Below are positions 7,371 to 12,371 of a stretch of 12,371 bases of DNA, in pieces. Location of the stretch: positions 1-12,371 of the forward strand of contig CBDDXH010000026.1 in NCBI GenBank assembly GCA_965235125.1. Direction: 5' to 3'. The notes beneath the pieces were generated by a model. It was not told the origin of the DNA. It was given only the letters and a program-made list of their open reading frames with translations, and did no database searches. The position numbers and the translations under genes were made by a program. The stretch is from Pelagilacustribacter hypolimneticus. Its GTDB lineage: Bacteria > Pseudomonadota > Alphaproteobacteria > Pelagibacterales > Pelagibacteraceae. The number at the start of each line of letters is the position of its first letter. Positions within the stretch are counted from its first letter, which is position 1.

Positions 7371-8168
7371 TTAAATAGATACTTTTTCTTCTATTGAAAC
7401 TTTTTCTTCTTTAGTGTCTGATTCTTTTGATTTTACTTTTTCTTGATCGTTTTGATTGTTTTGTTCTGAAGATTTTTTTTCTATAAATTTTGAAGCACTT
7501 AAGATTGTATCTTTTAAAAGATCACAATATAAATTTATAGATCTTCGTGCATCGTCATTTCCTGGAATCGGAAATTGTATACCAGTAGGATCTGAATTTG
7601 TGTCTAAGATAGCTACTATAGGAATATTAATTTTTTGAGCTTCTGCTACAGCGAGTGACTCCATATTTGTGTCTATGATAAAAATCATTTGCGGTAATTT
7701 ATTCATATCCGCTATGCCACCTAAAGATCTATGAAGTTTTTCTTTTTCTTTAGTAAGTTTTATAATCTCTTTTTTTGTAAAACCTGTATCTTCTTTCGAA
7801 AGTCGATTTTCTAACATTTTTAATCTTTTAATAGAGTTTTGTATTGTGTTCCAATTGGTAAGCATCCCACCAAGCCATCTATAATTTACGAAGTATTGGT
7901 CAGTTTCTTTTGCTAAATTTGTAATTTGTTCAGACGCCTGTTTTTTTGTAGATACGATCAAGATCTTTCCGCCCTGTGAAATACATTTATAAACTTCGGT
8001 TAATGCATTTTTGAAATAAACAACAGTTTGAGTAAGATCGATTATATGAATTGAATTCTTTTCTCCAAAAATGAATTTTTTCATTTTTGGATTCCATCTT
8101 AGAGTTTTATGGCCTAGATGTACTCCGGCTTCTAATAATTGTTTGATACTTACTTCTGGTATATTCAT
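7371..8168 (-). CDS. rpsB: 30S ribosomal protein S2
   Basis: S2 is a late-assembling protein of the small ribosomal subunit, needed together with S1 for initiation. I choose the ATG at 8166-8168 (MNIPEVSIKQLLEAGVHLGHKTLRWNP, split as MNIPEVSIKQLLEAG and VHLGHKTLRWNP), which matches the family N-terminus and gives 265 aa. An in-frame GTG at 8252 would add 28 residues translated from the folded leader, and these do not resemble S2. Family landmarks are GEKNSIHIIDL, YRWLGGMLTNW, LGGIADM, the LDTNSDP stretch and FPIPGNDDARRSI. After about residue 225 comes a charged tail rich in K, E, S and N, ending in a short duplicated motif (EEKVSI twice), longer than in E. coli S2 (241 aa). It heads the rpsB-tsf-frr series after the only long intergenic gap in the window. 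Confidence 0.96.
   Translation of the reverse strand: MNIPEVSIKQLLEAGVHLGHKTLRWNPKMKKFIFGEKNSIHIIDLTQTVVYFKNALTEVYKCISQGGKILIVSTKKQASEQITNLAKETDQYFVNYRWLGGMLTNWNTIQNSIKRLKMLENRLSKEDTGFTKKEIIKLTKEKEKLHRSLGGIADMNKLPQMIFIIDTNMESLAVAEAQKINIPIVAILDTNSDPTGIQFPIPGNDDARRSINLYCDLLKDTILSASKFIEKKSSEQNNQNDQEKVKSKESDTKEEKVSIEEKVSI
7374..7409 (-). repeat. 18-bp tandem duplication at the 3' end of rpsB
   Basis: Two adjacent 18-nt units (7392-7409 and 7374-7391, read on the minus strand) differ at 3 positions, all of them A/T changes. Both encode Glu-Glu-Lys-Val-Ser-Ile, so the S2 protein ends with the hexapeptide EEKVSI twice before the stop. All three differences are silent at the protein level. This suggests a tail duplication that has been kept in frame. 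Confidence 0.7.
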
Positions 8169-8252
8169 AATTTTTCCGGTTAATCCACCACAGCAAACCT
8201 CTTTCGAGACCGGTAGGATTTTATCCTTTGCGCTGTGTGCGAAATTACGCAC
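8169..8252 (-). promoter_or_regulatory. Structured rpsB leader with pseudoknot (probable S2 autoregulatory element)
   Basis: The minus-strand leader of rpsB is visibly richer in G+C than its flanks and folds compactly. Hairpin 1 pairs GTGCG (8248-8252) with CGCAC (8237-8241). A closing helix pairs CACAGC (8232-8237) with GCTGTG (8189-8194). Inside it are AGGAT-AAA-ATCCT (8215-8227) and CTC-GAAA-GAG (8199-8208), the latter with a GNRA tetraloop. The loop sequence CCGGT (8209-8213) is complementary to ACCGG (8176-8180), which lies 7 nt before the ATG, where a Shine-Dalgarno would sit. This pseudoknot would mask the ribosome-binding region. From memory, a candidate cis-regulatory RNA upstream of rpsB has been reported in 'Candidatus Pelagibacter ubique' and marine metagenomes, and S2-dependent leaders are known in E. 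coli. Equivalence to either is inference. It would control rpsB and probably tsf. Confidence 0.75.
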
Positions 8253-8288
8253 TCATACATTTAAAAAATTAACAAATCAAGCTTCTAA
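8252..8288 (-). promoter_or_regulatory. Possible rpsB promoter
   Basis: Two weak sigma-70-like options exist in the A+T-rich spacer between dnaE and rpsB. One uses -10 TTAAAT (8259-8264), which would start transcription near 8252, exactly at the first leader hairpin, but its -35 is poor. The other pairs TTGATT (8275-8280) with TATGAG (8252-8257) at 17-bp spacing, but its start would fall inside that hairpin. A promoter here is plausible because the leader needs a defined 5' end. Neither match is strong. Confidence 0.25.
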
Positions 8289-8294
8289 AAGCTT
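8279..8294. terminator. Short palindromic hairpin at the dnaE stop, possible weak terminator
   Basis: Two copies of the palindrome AAGCTT (8279-8284 and 8289-8294), separated by 4 nt, form a 6-bp stem that contains the dnaE stop codon in its loop region. On the minus strand a broken T-rich stretch follows (to about 8263). On the plus strand a run of 7 T follows directly. The stem has only two G-C pairs, so termination of dnaE transcription is possible but weakly supported. Confidence 0.3.
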
Positions 8295-11200
8295 ATTTTT
8301 TTAACATATTCCTTGTTTTTAATAAGACAGAACAAATCAAAATCAAACTTTCTGGTCTGTTTAAGCTCAAACATAAGTTTTTTATTATTTTCATTGAATA
8401 TTATATTGATTTTGGTTTCTCCATTTTTTATTAACAGCTCAGAAAGTTCTCTAATTTTTTTTTTGTCATTTAATTCAATTGAAATACTTTCATAGGTTTT
8501 ATTTACTAAATCAGAAAGATCGATAAGTTTTCTTATATTTATTCTGCCTTGAGTATTTTCGGCATTTGTTTTTTCTTTTTTTAGAGTAAAAACAAATGAA
8601 TTTGATTCTTTTAATTTATCTCTATTCGAGTTCAGAAGGTCAGAGAATAAAAATATCTCAAACTCACTCTCATTGTCACTAAATTTTATAATAGCGAATG
8701 AAGATCCTTTTGCACTTTTCTTTTCTTGAATGGACATAATGGTGCCTGCAACTAGAGCTTCGGATTTATCGCTATTTATAAAATCTTTGTAGGATTTTAT
8801 TTCAAGTTGTGCAAAAAACTCTTTATATTCATTTAACGGGTGGTCTGAAATATAAAATCCAAGCGAGTTAAATTCTTCTGCTAATAATTCTTTCTTAGAC
8901 CATTCTTCCGTTGTTTCAAATTCAAAACTTTGATTTTCTTTATTGTTATCGATATCAAAAAGATTACTTTGATTACTTATTTTTTCATCATATTTACTTT
9001 TAATGGTTGATATAATCTTTGGTATAGAATTGATTAGTTTTTTCCTATTGTGGTCAATTTCATCAAAAGTCCCCGCTTTTACTAAACCTTCTAATTGAAG
9101 TTTATTTACATCTTTAGGATTTATACGGTTAATAAAGTCAGTAAAAGATTTAAATATTCCATTTTTTTCCCTTTCATTTATGATATTTGAAATTGCTTCA
9201 AAACCGACGCTCTTTATTGCTCCTAAACCATAAAATATTTTATTAGCCTCTGCTTTAAATTCTGAAAAACATTTATTAATAGATGGCCTTATAACTTCAA
9301 TTTTTAATCTTTTTAACTCCTCAACATATTCACGTAATTTGCTGGTATTAGTTAATATAGTTGACATTGAAGCCGCAATAAATTTTTCCTTGTGATAAGT
9401 TTTTAAATACGCAGTTTGAAAAGCAATAAAAGCATAAGCGACGGCATGACTTTTATTAAAACCATAGTCGGCAAATGGTTCTATTTTAGTAAATACATAA
9501 TTTGCAACATCTCTTTTGATCCCATTTTGAATAGCTCCAGCTACAAATTTTTCTTTTTGCTTTTCAAGCTCTGCTCTTTTCTTTTTTCCCATAGCTCGTC
9601 GTAAAATATCTGCTTCACCAGCTGTAAATCCTGAAAGAGTTTGGGCTATTTGCATTACCTGCTCTTGGTAAATAATAATGCCGTAAGTAGGTTTTAGAAT
9701 TTTTTCTAAAGTTTCATGAATGTAATCTGGGGTTTTAAGTCCATTTTTACAATCATTGTAGATTGGAATATTGCTCATTGGTCCAGGTCTATATAGAGCT
9801 ACTAGTGCCACAATATCGTTAAATTCGGTTGGTTTCATTTGGCGCAAAGTTTCTCTTACACCAGTACTTTCTAATTGGAAAAGTCCGGTTGTCTCACCGG
9901 TTGATAATAACTTAAAAACATTTTGATCTTGAAGATCAATATTTCTAATATCAAGATTAATATTTTCTTTTAATAACATTTTTATTGTTTTATCGATAAC
10001 AGTAAGAGCTGTAAGACCTAAAATATCAAACTTAACTAACCCAGCATTCTCAGAGGAATGCATATCGAATTGTGTAGACGGTAAAGTTAAATTAGCAGTA
10101 TGATCTTTATATAAAGGAACTTGCTCTGATAAATTTTCTCCAGAAATCACAACGCCAGCAGCATGTGTTGCCATGTTTCTATTTAATCCCTCTAATTTTA
10201 ATGAAAGCTCTATTAATTTTTCAACTCTTTTATTATTTTTAACTTCTTCTTTAAATCTAGGCTCACGATCTATAGACTCTTTAAGAGACAATGGTCTCGA
10301 AGGATCGAAGGGTATCATTTTGCTTATTCTATCAACATGACCATAGGGTAAACCTAAAACTCTACCTACATCTCTTAAAGCCATTCTGGCTTTTAATTTT
10401 CCAAAAGTTATTATGTGCGCTACTCCATTTTTATATTTAGATTTTAAATATTCAAAAACTAAATTTCTTTTTTCCTCACAAAAATCTATATCAAAATCTG
10501 GCATTGAAATTCTATCTGGATTTAAAAAACGTTCAAATATTAAATCAAATTCAATAGGATCAATATCAGTGATATCTAAACAGTAAGCAACTAGTGAGCC
10601 AGCTCCAGAACCTCTGCCTGGACCAACGGGTATTTTATTTTTTTTAGACCAACGTATATAATCAGACACAATGAGAAAATAACTAGAATAATTCATTGAA
10701 TTAATGATGTTAATTTCGTGAATTAATCTATCTTCATAAAGTTTAAAAATTTTTTTTTCTTCCTTTTCTTTGTTTTTCTTTAAAATAAAATTATCTAATC
10801 GATTTTTTAACCCTTCTTTTGCCTGAAATAGCAATTCTTGTTCAACGGTAACATTTTCGTTAATTTGAATTGTAGGCAAAACTGGTAATGATTTTTTTGG
10901 TTTAAAATTAAATCTATAGGGAAAATTATAATTATTTTCTATTGCTTCTGGGATATCTCTAAATAATTCAAATAATTCTTCATTTGTTTTTAAATAATGT
11001 TGATCACTAAACCTTGTTCGATTAGTTTCATTAATAAAGTTTTTTTGCCCTATACAAATTAATGCATCGTGAGCTTCATGCATATCTTTAGTTAAATAAA
11101 ATACTTCTTGAGTGGCTATAAGTGGAATTTGATTTTTTTTTGATAATTCAATTATAAAATTTTCAAAGTTTTCTTCTTCTGGTTCATTATGCCTTTGTAT

Positions 11201-11701
11201 TTCAAAATAAAAACTATCTTTAAAAATATTTTTTAACTCTTTAATTAATTCTTCAATTTGTTTTAGTTTATTGTGTTTAAATAAATTACCAAAAAGTCCG
11301 TAATGATTACCACTTAACAAAATTAAATCTTGGTTGATGCTTTTTAACTCATTAATTTTGCAGCATGGATCGCTTTTTTCATCAGATTCCAGATAGCTTT
11401 TAGAAGATAATTTAATTAAATTTTTATATCCTAAGGCTGAGGTGCTAAATAAGGGAAGTCTTCCAATAACACCATCCAATAAAAAATTTATTTGAGTTCC
11501 TATTATCGGTTGGGTGCCTGATTTACTAATTTTTTCAGCAAACTCTAAAGCGCCGCATAAATTATAGCTATCACATATACCAATACTTTGAATTTTATTT
11601 TCTTTACAATGATTGCTTAAATCTTCAATTTTTATAGCACCTTCACAGACGGAATATTGAGTGTGAACTTTAAAATTATTAAATACTTTACCATTAAACA
11701 T
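8285..11701 (-). CDS. dnaE: DNA polymerase III alpha subunit (replicative polymerase DnaE)
   Basis: Catalytic subunit of the chromosomal replicase. The 1138 aa match DnaE1 (E. coli 1160). The PHP domain (about 8-280) looks inactive for metal binding: the usual His-x-His is KVH (11-13) and the usual Asp-His is DS (44-45). Proofreading therefore presumably depends on a separate DnaQ. The polymerase palm has GPGRGSGAGSL (360-370), PDFDIDF with catalytic D404 and D406, and VKFDILGL with catalytic D559. Further conserved stretches are ALYRPGPMSN (635-644), YQEQVMQIA (678-686) and DYGFNKSHAVAYA (745-757). A helix-hairpin-helix region lies near 820-880, a likely clamp-binding motif QSNLF at 911-915, and an OB fold at about 980-1060. 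The start overlaps the end of lolD by 8 nt, so the two are probably co-translated. The polymerase itself shows no frameshift or missing catalytic residue. Confidence 0.98.
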   Translation of the reverse strand: MFNGKVFNNFKVHTQYSVCEGAIKIEDLSNHCKENKIQSIGICDSYNLCGALEFAEKISKSGTQPIIGTQINFLLDGVIGRLPLFSTSALGYKNLIKLSSKSYLESDEKSDPCCKINELKSINQDLILLSGNHYGLFGNLFKHNKLKQIEELIKELKNIFKDSFYFEIQRHNEPEEENFENFIIELSKKNQIPLIATQEVFYLTKDMHEAHDALICIGQKNFINETNRTRFSDQHYLKTNEELFELFRDIPEAIENNYNFPYRFNFKPKKSLPVLPTIQINENVTVEQELLFQAKEGLKNRLDNFILKKNKEKEEKKIFKLYEDRLIHEINIINSMNYSSYFLIVSDYIRWSKKNKIPVGPGRGSGAGSLVAYCLDITDIDPIEFDLIFERFLNPDRISMPDFDIDFCEEKRNLVFEYLKSKYKNGVAHIITFGKLKARMALRDVGRVLGLPYGHVDRISKMIPFDPSRPLSLKESIDREPRFKEEVKNNKRVEKLIELSLKLEGLNRNMATHAAGVVISGENLSEQVPLYKDHTANLTLPSTQFDMHSSENAGLVKFDILGLTALTVIDKTIKMLLKENINLDIRNIDLQDQNVFKLLSTGETTGLFQLESTGVRETLRQMKPTEFNDIVALVALYRPGPMSNIPIYNDCKNGLKTPDYIHETLEKILKPTYGIIIYQEQVMQIAQTLSGFTAGEADILRRAMGKKKRAELEKQKEKFVAGAIQNGIKRDVANYVFTKIEPFADYGFNKSHAVAYAFIAFQTAYLKTYHKEKFIAASMSTILTNTSKLREYVEELKRLKIEVIRPSINKCFSEFKAEANKIFYGLGAIKSVGFEAISNIINEREKNGIFKSFTDFINRINPKDVNKLQLEGLVKAGTFDEIDHNRKKLINSIPKIISTIKSKYDEKISNQSNLFDIDNNKENQSFEFETTEEWSKKELLAEEFNSLGFYISDHPLNEYKEFFAQLEIKSYKDFINSDKSEALVAGTIMSIQEKKSAKGSSFAIIKFSDNESEFEIFLFSDLLNSNRDKLKESNSFVFTLKKEKTNAENTQGRINIRKLIDLSDLVNKTYESISIELNDKKKIRELSELLIKNGETKINIIFNENNKKLMFELKQTRKFDFDLFCLIKNKEYVKKISF

Positions 11702-12371
11702 TTGTTCTTTTTATATTACCGTTTAAAATACTCAACTTGTAATCTGCTTTGTTAGCAAGTTCTCTATTGTGAGTTGCAAAAATTATAGTTTTATTTAATT
11801 TTTTTAATTTTAAAAAATAAGAAAAAATTTCAAGAGAAGTTTTGTAATCTAAATTTCCTGTTGGCTCGTCAGCTAAGATTAAATCGGTTTCAGAAATTAA
11901 AGCTCTTGCTATTGCAACTCTTTGTTGTTCACCACCAGATAACTCGTCAGGAAAATGATCGTGCCGATTTGATAGTTTAAAATCATTAAGAATAGTTTTG
12001 GCTTTTTCATAAGATTTTTTTTTATCTTCATCTCTTATAATTAAAGGCATTATAACATTTTCTATTGCAGTAAAATCATTGAGAAGATTATTGTTTTGAA
12101 ATATTAAGGAAATATTTTTTTTTCGAATATGATCTTTTTCATTATCATTTAATTTCCTTAAATTAATATTATTAAATAATATTTCACCAGCATCTGGCGT
12201 ATCTAAAAGCGATATCATATTTAATAGAGTTGATTTGCCAGAACCTGAGGGACCTACTAAAGCAACAAGATCGCCTTTTTTAATTTCTAGACTTATATCT
12301 TTAAAAATTTCAATTTTTCCATTTTTATGATTAAAGGATTTTTTTATTTTATTTATTTTTAAAATATTTTT
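11694..12371 (-). CDS. lolD: Lipoprotein-releasing ABC transporter ATPase LolD (5' end truncated by window edge)
   Basis: ATPase of the LolCDE-type complex, which extracts outer-membrane lipoproteins from the inner membrane and hands them to LolA. The reading frame is open to the window edge with no start codon, giving 225 visible residues; the true ATG probably lies only a few codons beyond (visible start KNILKINKIKKSF). Motifs in order: Walker A GPSGSGKST (40-48), Q-loop LIFQNNNLLNDF with Q92, ABC signature LSGGEQQR (144-151), Walker B LILADEP (164-170) followed by TGNLD, and the switch histidine in FATHNREL (H201). This motif set, the compact length and adjacency to dnaE, as in many Alphaproteobacteria, favour LolD over a MacB- or FtsE-type ATPase. 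The partner permease gene (lolC/E) is expected just outside the window. Its stop overlaps the dnaE start by 8 nt. Confidence 0.9.
   Translation of the reverse strand, partial: KNILKINKIKKSFNHKNGKIEIFKDISLEIKKGDLVALVGPSGSGKSTLLNMISLLDTPDAGEILFNNINLRKLNDNEKDHIRKKNISLIFQNNNLLNDFTAIENVIMPLIIRDEDKKKSYEKAKTILNDFKLSNRHDHFPDELSGGEQQRVAIARALISETDLILADEPTGNLDYKTSLEIFSYFLKLKKLNKTIIFATHNRELANKADYKLSILNGNIKRTNV

Noticed and set aside
8169..8252. 28-codon N-terminal extension of rpsB from an in-frame GTG at 8252
   Set aside because: The extension is translated from the folded leader and does not resemble any S2 N-terminus, whereas the ATG at 8166-8168 gives the standard family start. The open frame here looks like chance.
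8071..8304. Plus-strand open frame opposite the rpsB start and leader
   Set aside because: It is antisense to a strongly supported gene and leader, the product has no recognisable domain, and its codon content is that of a reverse-strand shadow.
11694..12218. lolD as a short gene starting at the internal ATG at 12218
   Set aside because: The frame stays open upstream to the window edge and contains the Walker A motif GPSGSGKST, so the internal Met is not the start.
1..12371. CRISPR arrays, tRNA or rRNA genes, insertion sequences, prophage or defence genes
   Set aside because: No regularly spaced repeats, tRNA-like cloverleaf sequences, transposase or integrase motifs, or terminal inverted repeats were seen; every gene is a housekeeping gene in conserved order.

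Overview
This window is a compact, very A+T-rich block of bacterial core genes, all on the minus strand, so transcription runs from high to low coordinates. Gene content and order (lolD-dnaE, then rpsB-tsf-frr-uppS-cdsA-dxr-bamA-ompH/skp-lpxD) are those of an alphaproteobacterium. The extreme A+T bias, many coding poly-A tracts, abutting or overlapping genes and a structured rpsB leader suggest a streamlined SAR11-like (Pelagibacterales) or similar marine lineage. That placement is inference from gene order and composition; no rRNA gene is present.

Layout in transcription order: lolD (lipoprotein-export ATPase, 5' end cut by the window edge) overlaps dnaE (replicative DNA polymerase III alpha subunit). 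A 116-nt spacer follows. It is the only real intergenic region in the window, and it holds a short palindromic hairpin, a possible promoter and a folded rpsB leader. Then come rpsB (ribosomal protein S2), tsf (EF-Ts), frr (ribosome recycling factor), uppS (undecaprenyl diphosphate synthase), cdsA (CDP-diacylglycerol synthase), dxr (DXP reductoisomerase), bamA (outer-membrane protein assembly), ompH/skp (periplasmic chaperone) and lpxD (lipid A synthesis, 3' end cut by the window edge). There is no gene-free stretch over 300 bases.

The genes form two linked themes. rpsB, tsf and frr serve translation. uppS, cdsA, dxr, bamA, skp and lpxD build the envelope: dxr supplies isoprenoid precursors, uppS turns them into the lipid carrier for peptidoglycan, cdsA feeds phospholipid synthesis, bamA and skp insert outer-membrane proteins, and lpxD makes lipid A. 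LolD belongs to the lipoprotein-sorting arm of the same envelope programme.

No exotic system such as a defence island, mobile element or biosynthetic cluster was found. The points most worth a second look are the rpsB leader, in which a CCGGU/ACCGG pseudoknot would cover the ribosome-binding region, and the absence of two genes usually found in this cluster: pyrH between tsf and frr, and rseP between dxr and bamA.
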